DNA of 64,000 nt from JAFDXJ01 sp039811225 (GTDB lineage Bacteria; Bacteroidota; Bacteroidia; Chitinophagales; Chitinophagaceae): NCBI GenBank assembly GCA_039811225.1, contig JBDHYG010000008.1, forward strand, positions 50,178 through 114,177. Reading direction: 5' to 3'. Positions 35,497 to 45,168 of this stretch are shown in pieces (the first letter of the stretch is position 1; every line of letters starts with the position of its first letter). A program made the position numbers and the translations under genes. The notes beneath the pieces are model-generated. The model saw only the letters and a program-made list of their open reading frames with translations, ran no database searches and was not told where the DNA came from.

Positions 35497-36456
35497 TTAT
35501 TCATTAAGAAATATCCCCCCCTTCTCCATCCTATAACAGAACCGTTTCAATTTCCCTTCAAAATCAAAGGGTGTGGTTTGCCTGGTGATATCTTTTATGT
35601 GGGTATTAAAAATTTGATCTGTAGCTAATTTGAACTTTCGGTAGTTGGTACTGAAAATTAATTTACCCTGTTCACTCAATACTTGTAATGCTCCGGTAAG
35701 CAGGCTTACATGGTCTGCCTGGATATCTAAAATGCCTTTCATCTTTTTACTGTTACTGAAAGTGGGTGGATCCATGATCACCAGGTCATAACTGCCGGCT
35801 TCCAGTGTGGGTAGCAATTGCAATACATCGGCCTGGATAAAAGTAAAATCGCTTCCTTCCTGGAAACCATTTAATTGGAAATTCTTCCGGGCCCAGTCTA
35901 GATAAGTCTGGGAAAGATCCACGGAAGTGATTTGCATGGCACCTCCGGCTGCGGCATACACACTGAAAGAACCGGTATAACAAAATAAATTTAAAACTCG
36001 TTTACCCATGGCCATATCACGTACCATCCTGCGGGTGATGCGATGGTCTAAAAACAAACCGGTATCCACATAATCCGCCAGGTTAATGAGAAACTGCAAA
36101 CCATTTTCTTTAACCGGGAAAAAATGTTTTTCAAAATTTCTTTTTTCATATTGTGTTTGCCGATGATCCATTCTCTTTCGCTCCCGGATGAAAATATTTT
36201 CTGCCGGCAATTGAAATACCCGGGCTATGGTAGCTACGGCAGCCTGCAGAAAATTTTCATCTATATCCGTTTCATTTTTTGCAAAAACGGAAAGAGAAAT
36301 TTTATCCCCATACAAATCAATGGAAAAAGGAAAATCATTCAGGTCTTTATCATAGACACGAAAGCAGGAAATTGCCTGCCGCCTCGCTAATTTGCTGCGG
36401 TGCTTATACATTTTTAGCAGACGGTTTTCAAAAGCAACAAAGGCGGATGACACCAT
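35497..36456 (-). CDS. RlmK-like class I SAM-dependent RNA methyltransferase
   Basis: A 319-residue methyltransferase. It begins with a segment like the RlmK half of E. coli RlmKL (FENRLLKMYKHRSKLARRQ, then CFRVYDKDL and PFSIDLYGD), continues with LQFLINLADYVDTGLFLDHR and the SAM-binding VLNLFCYTGSFSVYAAAGGA, and has the catalytic motif DPPTFSNSKKM. That matches the m7G2069-type rRNA methyltransferase. The RlmL half (N-terminal THUMP plus m2G methyltransferase) is absent, so this is a stand-alone form. The start at 36456 includes the conserved FENRL segment. It follows the aminotransferase gene by 20 bases. Confidence 0.85.
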   Translation of the reverse strand: MVSSAFVAFENRLLKMYKHRSKLARRQAISCFRVYDKDLNDFPFSIDLYGDKISLSVFAKNETDIDENFLQAAVATIARVFQLPAENIFIRERKRMDHRQTQYEKRNFEKHFFPVKENGLQFLINLADYVDTGLFLDHRITRRMVRDMAMGKRVLNLFCYTGSFSVYAAAGGAMQITSVDLSQTYLDWARKNFQLNGFQEGSDFTFIQADVLQLLPTLEAGSYDLVIMDPPTFSNSKKMKGILDIQADHVSLLTGALQVLSEQGKLIFSTNYRKFKLATDQIFNTHIKDITRQTTPFDFEGKLKRFCYRMEKGGIFLNE

Positions 36457-36476
36457 ACAAAAAAGATGAAGAAAAA

Positions 36477-37667
36477 TCAGGCCAGTTTATTCAGCGCAGC
36501 TTTTATGCGCACAAAGGCCTTTTCAATATTTTCCATACTATTGGCAAAAGAAAAACGGACACATTTCGGCTCGCCAAAAGCATCTCCCATTACGGTGGAC
36601 ACATGTGCTTCATGCAATAAATACAGCGATAAATCACCGGCATGCTGAACTTGATGTTCCCCTGATTTTTTACCAAAATAAAAAGATACATCTGGAAAAA
36701 TATAAAAAGCGCCTTGTGGTTCTGTGCTGATAAAACCGGGGATTTCTGAAACAATTGACAGAATTTTTTCCCGGCGTTTCCGGAATTCATCATTCATTTT
36801 ACTACTTGCCGTGTGGTCTTCTTTCAATGCGGTGATGGCAGCGCGTTGCGTGATGGAGTTGGCGCCACTGGTAAATTGCCCCTGGATTTTATCACAGGCT
36901 TTTACTAAGTCCGCATGTGCTGCCAGGTAGCCCAGCCGCCAACCGGTCATGGCAAAACCTTTACTCAGGCCATTTACAACAATCACGCGTTCTTTAATGG
37001 AATCAAATTGGGCAATACTTTCATGTTTTCCCACAAAATTGATATACTCATAAATCTCATCGGATAAAATCCAGATTTGCGGATGCTTTTCAAAAACCTG
37101 GGCCAATGCCTGCAATTCGCTCTTTGAATAAACAGCCCCGGAAGGATTGCAGGGCGAAGAAAACATAAATAGTTTTGTTTTTGGTGTGATCGCTTTTTCC
37201 AACATTGCTGCCGTAATCTTAAACTGGCCTTCAACAGTAGTCTTCACTTCTTTCACTGTTCCCCTGGCCAGTTTTACCAATTCAGAATAGGTCACCCAAT
37301 AAGGAGTGGGAATAATTACTTCATCTCCTTCATCTACAATTGCCAGGATCGCATTGGCCAGGCATTGCTTGGCGCCGGTAGAAACAATAATGTTTTCAGG
37401 TCGGTAAGTGAGGTTATTATCTCTTTTGAATTTATAACAAACTGCTTCACGTAATTCCGGATAGCCTGCAACCGGGGGATAATGGCTCCAGTTATTATGA
37501 ATCGCATCAATCGCTGCATCTTTAATATATTCCGGCGTATCAAAATCAGGTTCGCCCAGGCTCAGATCAATTACATCCACTCCGGATGCCCGCAATTCAC
37601 GACCCAACTTGGCCATCTTCAGGGTTTCCGGTTCATTGAAACGTTGTAAAAAGGAAGAAAACTGCAT
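36477..37667 (-). CDS. Class I pyridoxal-phosphate aminotransferase, aspartate aminotransferase-like
   Basis: A 396-residue fold-type I aminotransferase. Recognised features are VIDLSLGEPDFDTP (residues 35-48), YPPVAGYPELREAV, FSSPCNPSGAVY with the substrate-binding asparagine, ILSDEIYEYINF with the PLP-contacting aspartate and tyrosine, and the lysine in VNGLSKGFAMTGWRLGY that forms the PLP Schiff base. The pattern is of the subgroup Ib aspartate/prephenate aminotransferases; exact substrate not decidable. It is upstream of the RlmK-like gene and probably co-transcribed. Confidence 0.93.
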   Translation of the reverse strand: MQFSSFLQRFNEPETLKMAKLGRELRASGVDVIDLSLGEPDFDTPEYIKDAAIDAIHNNWSHYPPVAGYPELREAVCYKFKRDNNLTYRPENIIVSTGAKQCLANAILAIVDEGDEVIIPTPYWVTYSELVKLARGTVKEVKTTVEGQFKITAAMLEKAITPKTKLFMFSSPCNPSGAVYSKSELQALAQVFEKHPQIWILSDEIYEYINFVGKHESIAQFDSIKERVIVVNGLSKGFAMTGWRLGYLAAHADLVKACDKIQGQFTSGANSITQRAAITALKEDHTASSKMNDEFRKRREKILSIVSEIPGFISTEPQGAFYIFPDVSFYFGKKSGEHQVQHAGDLSLYLLHEAHVSTVMGDAFGEPKCVRFSFANSMENIEKAFVRIKAALNKLA

Positions 37668-37794
37668 GTCAAATATTTTTAAAACTGGGGCAAACTTACG
37701 AATAAAGACCCGGAGGAAAAAGGATGCAAAAGGATAGTTTGCTTTTACGTTTTAAAATGGCCTTTTATTTTAATAATAGAACAAAAGTAATTCG

Positions 37795-38487
37795 TCAGTT
37801 ATGCACTACCAGGCTGGCTTGTAATGCTGAACTGCCACTGCCATGTAAAAAACCGCCGGCAAAAATGGTGTACACTTTTCCCCCTGAAAGGTTAAGTGGG
37901 AAAATGTAAGCGGAACTGTCAATATCCAATTGCAGGTTGTAAGTCCCGGCCGGGATTTCCACAAAATTACTGTAGGTAGAAAACGTGTTTTGGTCATTAA
38001 AACTTCGGGTGCCTAGATATAAAGTATCTATTGGGTTTTCCAGGTAAGCAACCATATAATTTGCATCCGGGCAGAAATGAAAGAAGCGAACCAACATAGA
38101 ATCGGGCGAAGGAGTAAAAAAAATATCCTGCACCATGCTGGCCCGGATGCTTGAAAAAGAATCAATCGCGAAAAGCGAATAAAATGCACCGGGAACAAGC
38201 GTCGTATAAAAGCTGGTTAATGAGTTAGCTGCTGTATTGGTGATACTAAATTTAGATGTTACCGGGGCAAGCGCTGTATAGGATGTGTTGCCCGGGAAAG
38301 ATAAGCTGTCCCCAATAGCTGTATAATTATCGAGAAAATAAAGCGCAGGTGCATCCGGAGAGGCATTGATGCATTGTATTTGAGATGGATTGATGGAAGA
38401 TTGATCATTTTTCTGGCAGGCGATAGCGCATAGGCAAAATATAAAAAAGCAGATGAGAGCAGGGACTGTATTTTCTTTTTTATACAT
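37795..38487 (-). CDS. DUF4397-type lipoprotein
   Basis: A 230-residue surface or periplasmic lipoprotein. The signal peptide ends in the lipobox AIAC (cysteine at about residue 24). The body begins IQCINASPDAPALYFLDNYTAI, the typical opening of DUF4397, which forms beta-sandwich repeats. A second related unit is visible around VRFFHFCPDANYMVAYLEN. The domain occurs in cell-surface proteins; no molecular role is established. A fasciclin-domain gene lies about 80 bases upstream on the same strand, with a terminator between them. Confidence 0.78.
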   Translation of the reverse strand: MYKKENTVPALICFFIFCLCAIACQKNDQSSINPSQIQCINASPDAPALYFLDNYTAIGDSLSFPGNTSYTALAPVTSKFSITNTAANSLTSFYTTLVPGAFYSLFAIDSFSSIRASMVQDIFFTPSPDSMLVRFFHFCPDANYMVAYLENPIDTLYLGTRSFNDQNTFSTYSNFVEIPAGTYNLQLDIDSSAYIFPLNLSGGKVYTIFAGGFLHGSGSSALQASLVVHN

Positions 38488-38520
38488 TTTTCAAAATTAG
38501 CACAATACAATAGTAGGCAA

Positions 38521-38544
38521 AAAAAAGGCTGGTATTAACCAGCC
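38521..38544 (-). terminator. Hairpin terminator after the fasciclin gene
   Basis: GGCTGGT and ACCAGCC form a perfect 7-bp stem with a 4-base loop. Read on minus it is followed by a run of T (bases 38526-38521 are A on plus), so it fits an intrinsic terminator of the fasciclin gene ending at 38565. Confidence 0.7.
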
Positions 38545-38564
38545 AGTATTTTTTTGTAGTGAAA

Positions 38565-39479
38565 TTAAGGTAAAACAACCCGGTCTAATTCCTGTATAAC
38601 CCCATTATATCCGAGTACGTCCGGAGCTGTCACAAGGGCATTCGGCTGTGAAGACCCTTCCAGGTTAATAGATGGTGGAACAAGACTCACTATTAAATTA
38701 TCACCCTGCAGGTTTTTTAATGATAAACCTGCTTTGAAATCGGAAAGGAAAAACTCAGTGGTTAAAATATGGTCCTTCACAATTTTTGTGATAACAGCCG
38801 GGTCTTCATTATTTATATCTGTTACCGTGTTATAACCTGCATTGTTGAAAGCGGTATTATCCGGTGCAAAAAGGGTATATGCACCCCCGTTTTGTAACAT
38901 GGATGTTAATCCGGCTTTATCTATCGCTGCTTTTAATAAGGTAAAATCAGCATCACTGGCTACAAGGTCATAAATACTGAAATCCGGTGGCAACAAGGCT
39001 TTTGTAAGTAAGTGCACAATACCATTAGTGGCCTGCACATCGGTTGTCTTAATACGGATACCATTTATATAAATACCACTGTCCCCGATATTGGAATACA
39101 CATGCAGTCCCAGTAATGTAGTGATAGTATCACCAATGGGAAATTGTGCTGAATTGATGACATGATCTATCTCGTGGTAATGGATTATATCTGCCAGTTG
39201 AGCCGGTGAGAGCGCATTAATAGAGTTCTGATCTAAGCCGGCATTTTGGAAAGCCGCATTATCCGGTAATAGAAAAGTCAGGTTCGTAGCATTTTGCACT
39301 TCTGATAAGAGGCCGGATTTGGTAAGGGCCGAATACATGATAGAAAAATCCGGGTTACCGGCAATATAATCTGCAATATTCTTTGGAGGCGGATTAATAT
39401 CCGGTGAATTTTTATCACAACTCATAAATGTCATGGCGCTGAAAGCAAGCGCACAAAGTGCAAAACGTATTCTTTTCAT
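38565..39479 (-). CDS. Fasciclin (FAS1) domain lipoprotein with two repeats
   Basis: A 304-residue exported protein. The signal peptide ends in the lipobox FMSC (cysteine at about residue 21). Two FAS1 domains follow, at about 34-165 and 167-303; each carries the conserved NLTFLLPDNAAFQNAG / AYTLFAPDNTAFNNAG core and the closing H2-type TNGIVHLLTKALLP / YNGVIQELDRVVLP motif. FAS1 domains mediate adhesion in secreted and surface proteins. In Bacteroidota such lipoproteins often sit on the outer membrane. Its partner is unknown. Confidence 0.92.
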   Translation of the reverse strand: MKRIRFALCALAFSAMTFMSCDKNSPDINPPPKNIADYIAGNPDFSIMYSALTKSGLLSEVQNATNLTFLLPDNAAFQNAGLDQNSINALSPAQLADIIHYHEIDHVINSAQFPIGDTITTLLGLHVYSNIGDSGIYINGIRIKTTDVQATNGIVHLLTKALLPPDFSIYDLVASDADFTLLKAAIDKAGLTSMLQNGGAYTLFAPDNTAFNNAGYNTVTDINNEDPAVITKIVKDHILTTEFFLSDFKAGLSLKNLQGDNLIVSLVPPSINLEGSSQPNALVTAPDVLGYNGVIQELDRVVLP

Positions 39480-39700
39480 TTTATTTTTTTTAATGATGAA
39501 ACTTCCCGGAATAATAGGTATGCTTGTTTTAAAATGATAACATTTTATTCAACATGCTATTTTTCCCGGTGATCAAAGCAGCTAAATGCATCAATCTTCG
39601 TGCCGCGAAATAAAAGTAAATTCATAAAAAAATGGGCGGATGCATAAAATATATTTTTAACGATTGAAAAAGGCCATGAGACTGGTATTTACAGAACCTG

Positions 39701-39708
39701 TAAATTTG
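39701..39708 (+). promoter_or_regulatory. Bacteroidota-type -7 element of sdaA
   Basis: TAAATTTG matches TAnnTTTG exactly and ends 7 bases before the ATG at 39716. As at rimO, the implied 5' leader is only a few bases long. Confidence 0.5.
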
Positions 39709-39715
39709 TATTACT

Positions 39716-41143
39716 ATGCCACATGAATCTATTTCCGTTTTCGATATGTTTAAAATTGGTGTGGGGCCATCCAGTTCACACACTTTAGGCCCCTGGCGGG
39801 CTGCCATGCGTTTCCTGGATCATTTGCAGGAAAAGAAATCATTGCCTGCAGTGCAAACAATGGATGTGTTTTTATATGGCTCATTGGCCAAGACCGGGAA
39901 AGGCCATGGTACTGATATAGCGGTCATGCTGGGCCTTTGCGGTGAGGATCCGGTAACTATTCCGGTAGATAGCATTACGCCCAAAATCAATGCTATTTAT
40001 GATCATAAAAAAATTAAGCTGAACGGCGAGCAGGAAATCCCGTTTAACCCTCCGGAAAATATCCATTTTTTATATTCTGAGTCTTTGCCATTTCATCCCA
40101 ATGGCCTTACGTTTCGGGCTACCCTGCAAGAGGGGGAGGTCATCAATGAAACCTATTTTTCCATTGGGGGTGGGTTTGTTGTGCAGGAAAATGAAACCTC
40201 TATTGGAAAAATGACCGTGTCATTGCCCTTCCCGATTAATCATGCCGATGACTTATTACATTGGTCAATCAAGACAGGCATGCCTATTCATGATATTGTA
40301 ATGGAAAATGAAAAAGAATGGCGGCCGGAGGAAGAGACGAAGAAAGGTGTTTTGAAAATTTGGGACACCATGCTGCAATGCATTTACCGGGGATGCCATA
40401 GCCAGGGCGAATTACCCGGCGGCCTGCATGTTCGAAGAAGGGCATTTGACCTGAACAAAAAATATATAGGTGGGAAAACCTATGATTCAGTTGACTCCTG
40501 GATGGCCCTGATTAAAGATGGCGGGCACCAGTTTAAATATATTTTAGATTGGGTAAGTTGTTTTGCATTGGCGGTGAATGAAGAGAATGCATCCTTTGGC
40601 AGAGTAGTAACTGCTCCGACGAATGGAGCAGCTGGCGTAATCCCTGCTGTTCTGTTGTATTATGTAATTTTTTGCGATGGCCATGATGAACAAAAGATAA
40701 TTAATTTTCTACTTACGGCTGCAGAGATTGGCAGTATCTTTAAAAAAGGTTCTACGATTTCTGCGGCAATGGGTGGTTGCCAGGCAGAGATTGGCGTCTC
40801 TTCTGCAATGGCGGCGGCTGCACTTACCGAAAGCCTGGGTGGCTCTCAGCGCCAAGCGATGATGGCCGCTGAGATTGCCATGGAACATCATCTGGGCTTA
40901 ACCTGCGACCCGATTGCCGGCCTGGTACAGGTACCCTGTATAGAAAGAAATACCATGGGCGCCATAAAAGCAATCACGGCATCACAACTGGCATTACAAA
41001 GCTTACCTGATTATGCAAAAGTGAGCCTGGACAATGTTATAGCGACTATGTGGCAAACAGCGCTTGATATGAATACAAAATACAAGGAAACATCCGAAGG
41101 CGGCCTGGCGGTGCAAATTCCTATCAGCCTGAGTGAATGTTGA
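39716..41143 (+). CDS. sdaA: L-serine ammonia-lyase (iron-sulfur type)
   Basis: SdaA deaminates L-serine to pyruvate using a [4Fe-4S] cluster. The single-chain form of 475 residues is seen: the beta domain at the start (ESISVFDMFKIGVGPSSSHT, residues 4-22) and the alpha domain at the end with TNGAAGVIPAVLLYY (about 302-316). Likely cluster cysteines are C355 (GGCQAEIGVSSA), C397 (LTCDPIAG) and C408 (VPCIERN). Substrate-binding SSSHT is intact. It ends 5 bases before a convergent lipoprotein gene. Confidence 0.96.
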   Translation: MPHESISVFDMFKIGVGPSSSHTLGPWRAAMRFLDHLQEKKSLPAVQTMDVFLYGSLAKTGKGHGTDIAVMLGLCGEDPVTIPVDSITPKINAIYDHKKIKLNGEQEIPFNPPENIHFLYSESLPFHPNGLTFRATLQEGEVINETYFSIGGGFVVQENETSIGKMTVSLPFPINHADDLLHWSIKTGMPIHDIVMENEKEWRPEEETKKGVLKIWDTMLQCIYRGCHSQGELPGGLHVRRRAFDLNKKYIGGKTYDSVDSWMALIKDGGHQFKYILDWVSCFALAVNEENASFGRVVTAPTNGAAGVIPAVLLYYVIFCDGHDEQKIINFLLTAAEIGSIFKKGSTISAAMGGCQAEIGVSSAMAAAALTESLGGSQRQAMMAAEIAMEHHLGLTCDPIAGLVQVPCIERNTMGAIKAITASQLALQSLPDYAKVSLDNVIATMWQTALDMNTKYKETSEGGLAVQIPISLSEC

Positions 41144-41148
41144 CCTGT

Positions 41149-42498
41149 TTATTTTCCTGTTATCAGGATATCATCTACCTGGAAAGTAGTAGTCTTTTTT
41201 GTCCCACCTGAAGGATCTGCGCCTTCATATACAAAAGCAATATAAATTTTATCGTAGGCGCTTATATCCATTTCACCCGATGAAATAAAACTGCCATATC
41301 CACTGCTATGGCCATGTGAAATGACGGCGGGTAATGCAGCCCAGGTAAAATTCCAGGGTATTCCATTCCCGGTATAATCTGTTGACAACATTACTTGCAA
41401 AGTAGCCCCATTATCATACCCGTCTGCATTGGTGAAAGAAAATTTCTTTTCACTAAAACTACCTAATGCTATAAGCGGGGTCACTAACCAGGTTTTTACA
41501 TTTTCATAACCCGATTGATAGGCAGATATTTTTGCATAATTATTAGACGAATAACTGGCACAGGTAAATTTTACATTGCCTGTTTCTACCAAGTTTTGCC
41601 AACCCGGTAAATTGATATTGGAACCAACAGGCGCATCAGTAAAATCCTGGCTAAAAATAATATTACTGCCACTTCCATCGCAACGCAATTGATAAAATGG
41701 AGTATCCGCTGTATCGCGGATATATAATTGTTTAGTCGTTCCATATACAGTATAGATCGCAGTAATTGGCCCATTTCCATTGGGTAAATTATACGCGGCA
41801 AAATCTGCATAATTACTGTTACGCAGAATAATTTTTTCTCCACTGCAAGTAGTCAATGTATAATTAACAGCAGAAGGGGAAGATTGGCCGGCCAGGGCAA
41901 ATGTCTTTGCGGTATCAGCAATAGAAAACTGGCAATTATTAATTTGGATAAGCCTGTTTTGATATGCATCATTTAATTGAGCAACGGTTACAACAAGAGG
42001 ATCTACTTTATTAGAAAAAGAACCCCGGACGATGTATTGATCAAATAATTTAGAGGCTAAGGGAGCCAGTGCAGGCACGGCTTCAGAGCGATCGATACCA
42101 CCACCTAATTGTACCAGCTTATTATAATCACCCAGGTACAGGCCTTTGACCTTAATAAAAATTTCCCGGCCAATGGGATAATCCGTGTACAGATCATACC
42201 TGTCTAATGATACAGAAATGCCGGCAGTGGAATCTTCGATTACAATTGATTTATAAAAATTCCCGCTGCGGTCATCGGCTACAACAATGCCCCGGATTAT
42301 TTTATCCTCTGTAATTTCTTCCACCTGGCCATTGGTATGCAGGTTTTTCAATTCGGCAATAGTAAAATCTGCTTTGATATCAGGAGCAACAAAAACCGGT
42401 GGGGCGTCAAATTTTTTATCACAGGCTATCAAGGCATGAAAAGCAAGAGAGATAAAAAAATAAAACAGGAGAGAAGAAGTAAATGTTTTCATATACAA
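41149..42498 (-). CDS. DUF5689 / choice-of-anchor J-type outer-membrane lipoprotein
   Basis: A 449-residue lipoprotein: signal peptide with lipobox LIAC (cysteine at about residue 26), then an OB-like DUF5689 region (about 40-250; TIAELKNLHTNGQVEEI and IIRGIVVADDRSGNFYKSIV), and a C-terminal galactose-binding-like jelly-roll (about 280-449; IIFSQDFTDAPVGSNINLPGWQN and closing FQVDDILITGK) similar to choice-of-anchor J. DUF5689 resembles the OB domain seen in secreted nucleases. It lies 6 bases after a TonB receptor and opposite an exported nuclease-type gene, suggesting a joint surface system. A second ATG at 42492 is an equally good start. Confidence 0.82.
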   Translation of the reverse strand: MYMKTFTSSLLFYFFISLAFHALIACDKKFDAPPVFVAPDIKADFTIAELKNLHTNGQVEEITEDKIIRGIVVADDRSGNFYKSIVIEDSTAGISVSLDRYDLYTDYPIGREIFIKVKGLYLGDYNKLVQLGGGIDRSEAVPALAPLASKLFDQYIVRGSFSNKVDPLVVTVAQLNDAYQNRLIQINNCQFSIADTAKTFALAGQSSPSAVNYTLTTCSGEKIILRNSNYADFAAYNLPNGNGPITAIYTVYGTTKQLYIRDTADTPFYQLRCDGSGSNIIFSQDFTDAPVGSNINLPGWQNLVETGNVKFTCASYSSNNYAKISAYQSGYENVKTWLVTPLIALGSFSEKKFSFTNADGYDNGATLQVMLSTDYTGNGIPWNFTWAALPAVISHGHSSGYGSFISSGEMDISAYDKIYIAFVYEGADPSGGTKKTTTFQVDDILITGK

Positions 42499-42504
42499 TT
42501 CATT

Positions 42505-45069
42505 TTAGAATCGAAGTGACAGGCCCAGGAAAAAATTGATTCCATAGGCATAATAATATTTTGAAGGAAATTTTTGAACATCATGCCCGGCAAAATCAAA
42601 ACGCAATTGTTCATAACCGCCACTGATAAATTCCCGGTTGTTCAACAGGTTACTGATACCGGCCAAAAAAGCCAGGTAAGTTGGTTTATTTTCTTGGATT
42701 GATGTGCGTAAACGAAATGTTATACCTCCGAAAAAATCTACTGTAAATGCAGCCGGCAGTTTTTCCTGATCCAAAATTTGCCCCCATAAAGCAGATGCCG
42801 GATCCACGCCTTCTATCGCATTATAAGTTCTGCGCACCGGGTTAAAATCCAGCCACCGGTCATTGAAATAATTTCCCGTAACACTTAGAAACCAATAAGC
42901 AGGAGAGCGATAACTAAGGCCAAGACTAAATGCCTGTTGCGGTACAGGGAGTTTATAATTTTCACTATACACTATTTCATCAGCGAGGATGGCAGCACTG
43001 TTATCCAGGATGATGGTTGCATGTTGCCGGCCGGTATAAAAATATTGCCCGAGGGAAGCAGCGCCATTTAACGAAACGACAGGTAGTAATTTTATTTCAA
43101 AACCCATTTCAATACCCTGGTACCTGCGGTCAATATTGCGCAATGCATAATTGACAAAATTGCTGTAGTCATCATCATAAAAAGTAAGCACATTGAGTGC
43201 ATGCCGGATGGTGGTATAATATGCACCGATACGGAAATTTATTTTCGGTGCATGCAATACATAACCGGCTTCCGCTGAAAAGATGTTTTCATTCCGTACG
43301 CTATCTTGCACTATATCCCTGCTCCGGGGTGATATATACACATTATCAAAAAGTGGCGCCCGGGTAAGTTGTGCGGCATTTACATAAAAATAATTCCGGC
43401 CGTTAAGTTTATAAGTAATTCCTGCTTTCACGCTATAATTTGTAAATAGATTGACTATAGAATTACCCAGGGAATGATCGGGGAATAACCCGTTTTGCAC
43501 ATAACCGGTCCGGTAAAAACTGGTTTGTGAAACCTCCGCTCCTACAAAAAGATCAACATGATCTAGCGGGAAAAAGAAGGATGAAAATGCTGCTTCTCTT
43601 TTTAACGTGATGGCATAATTATAACCATAACGGTCTCCGACTTTCACCACCCGGTTGGGATGCCGTAAATCATTTTGCAACGCATTGGGGTCATTGGGAA
43701 AATCCTGTTCCGCAAATTGATTCAGATCAATATAAAAATCACCACCGAGTAAATCTGCTATTTCCTGGTAATAGTGATTGCGCTGCCATTGGTATTGAAT
43801 TCCGCCGGTGAAGAAAACATGTTCCCCGATTTTGGTATTTAGTTGGGAGCTGAAAAATAGTTTTTGTGTTTGAATTACCCGGTTTTGCAAAATGTATAAG
43901 GCACGTTTCCCGCTGATATGGTTGGAAGGATTGCCATCAATTCCATAGACTGTTTCAAAATTTGCCTGGTTGGTGGCATACAATTCTTCCCAGTTAATCT
44001 GCCGCAGGTTTTCATCCTGCTGAAATAATTGTTGCAGTTGTGCTCGTTGAGCAGAGTCTGCCTGGTAAGAGGGCAGGTATTTGTAATAATCCGGCCGGGG
44101 ATCGGGCGCATGGTACCAATCTATTCCGGAAATTTTTCTTTTTCCAAAAGAATAACCGGCTGCAGTTGTCATGGTAGTATGCACATTAATGCTAAATACA
44201 TCATTCAGTATAAACAGAGGTTCGTTTGATTTTGAAATACTCGCATTTCTTTTTTTGCCTTGTTGATACCCCCAATAAGGATTGTAATATGAAGAGCCGG
44301 CAAGTTCCTGCATTTCTAAAGTAGAGGCTCCTTGCCGGCCGTTTTCCACAGGGGTATAAAAAGCGGTTAATGATAAAATTTGTTTTGTATTGAATTGTTT
44401 GTCCACTCCAATGAAAGCGCTCCAGGCATCATAATAGGTACCCGGTACATAACCCTCTCCGGACCAGCGCCTGCTTGCAGAAAATGAAAATGCCCAGCCT
44501 TTGGCATTCAACCCTGTACTATGTGTTATCATCCAGCGGTGCGTATAACTCCTGTTGGAAAACGCATAGCTGCAAGTCGTTTGCGGGCGTTGTTTCGATG
44601 CCCGGGCATCTATATTGGTTACAATACCGATATTGCCATAACCAAAAGTATGGTAGCGGATGCCTGCATATATTTCACGATTCCGGAGTACATCATTCAA
44701 ACCGCTCCATAAATAGTAAGGTGTACTTTCATTGTCTAAATTTTGCATGAGTAAGCCATTCAAATAAGTAGCCGATAAATTATTATCATAACCCCGGAAT
44801 TTAAAACGGGCAATATTAAAATTGAATGCGGCTGCGGTTAAAAACGGATCACGGCCAGCCGTAAGAATGGATGAAATAGCTTGTGTGCCGGCATCATCCA
44901 GGCGGTCTTCATCGAGTGAAAGGGTAGGGATTTCATCTTGCACCAGGTCATTCATACCGCTTTGATACAATGAATCATTGACCGGTGCTGTGGTACTGTC
45001 TTTTCCTTCATCCTGTGCGAAAAGCGAAAAGGAACAACTGCATAACAGGAACAAAAAGAATGGCTGCAT
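42505..45069 (-). CDS. TonB-dependent outer-membrane receptor
   Basis: An 854-residue receptor with a signal peptide (to about residue 18, SLFAQ). There is no carboxypeptidase-like regulatory domain; an acidic linker leads straight to the plug (about 55-175, AISSILTAGRDPFLTAAAF and RFKFRGYDNNLSATYLNGLLM) and a large barrel that ends in YGINFFLGLSLRF, with a terminal aromatic residue as expected for barrel insertion. It is followed by the DUF5689 lipoprotein, and the exported nuclease/phosphatase gene is divergent from it across 99 bases. The ligand may be a product of that nuclease, which is inference. Confidence 0.9.
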   Translation of the reverse strand: MQPFFLFLLCSCSFSLFAQDEGKDSTTAPVNDSLYQSGMNDLVQDEIPTLSLDEDRLDDAGTQAISSILTAGRDPFLTAAAFNFNIARFKFRGYDNNLSATYLNGLLMQNLDNESTPYYLWSGLNDVLRNREIYAGIRYHTFGYGNIGIVTNIDARASKQRPQTTCSYAFSNRSYTHRWMITHSTGLNAKGWAFSFSASRRWSGEGYVPGTYYDAWSAFIGVDKQFNTKQILSLTAFYTPVENGRQGASTLEMQELAGSSYYNPYWGYQQGKKRNASISKSNEPLFILNDVFSINVHTTMTTAAGYSFGKRKISGIDWYHAPDPRPDYYKYLPSYQADSAQRAQLQQLFQQDENLRQINWEELYATNQANFETVYGIDGNPSNHISGKRALYILQNRVIQTQKLFFSSQLNTKIGEHVFFTGGIQYQWQRNHYYQEIADLLGGDFYIDLNQFAEQDFPNDPNALQNDLRHPNRVVKVGDRYGYNYAITLKREAAFSSFFFPLDHVDLFVGAEVSQTSFYRTGYVQNGLFPDHSLGNSIVNLFTNYSVKAGITYKLNGRNYFYVNAAQLTRAPLFDNVYISPRSRDIVQDSVRNENIFSAEAGYVLHAPKINFRIGAYYTTIRHALNVLTFYDDDYSNFVNYALRNIDRRYQGIEMGFEIKLLPVVSLNGAASLGQYFYTGRQHATIILDNSAAILADEIVYSENYKLPVPQQAFSLGLSYRSPAYWFLSVTGNYFNDRWLDFNPVRRTYNAIEGVDPASALWGQILDQEKLPAAFTVDFFGGITFRLRTSIQENKPTYLAFLAGISNLLNNREFISGGYEQLRFDFAGHDVQKFPSKYYYAYGINFFLGLSLRF

Positions 45070-45082
45070 GATCCAATGATTG

Positions 45083-45119
45083 ATACTAAAAAATAAATAA
45101 GTTTTTATTTTGATAGTAT
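45083..45119. repeat. Imperfect inverted repeat in the divergent promoter region
   Basis: ATACTA (45083-45088) and TAGTAT (45114-45119) are inverted copies at the ends of an AT-rich stretch in the 99-base space between the TonB receptor and the nuclease gene. The inner part pairs only with gaps. TTTG occurs at 45109-45112 and again at 45139-45142, so it overlaps a possible promoter of the nuclease. It could be an operator, for example for phosphate control; that is a guess. Confidence 0.35.
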
Positions 45120-45168
45120 TGTTTTTATTAAAACCTTATTTGTATCTTATACTATTTAAAGAACCAGG

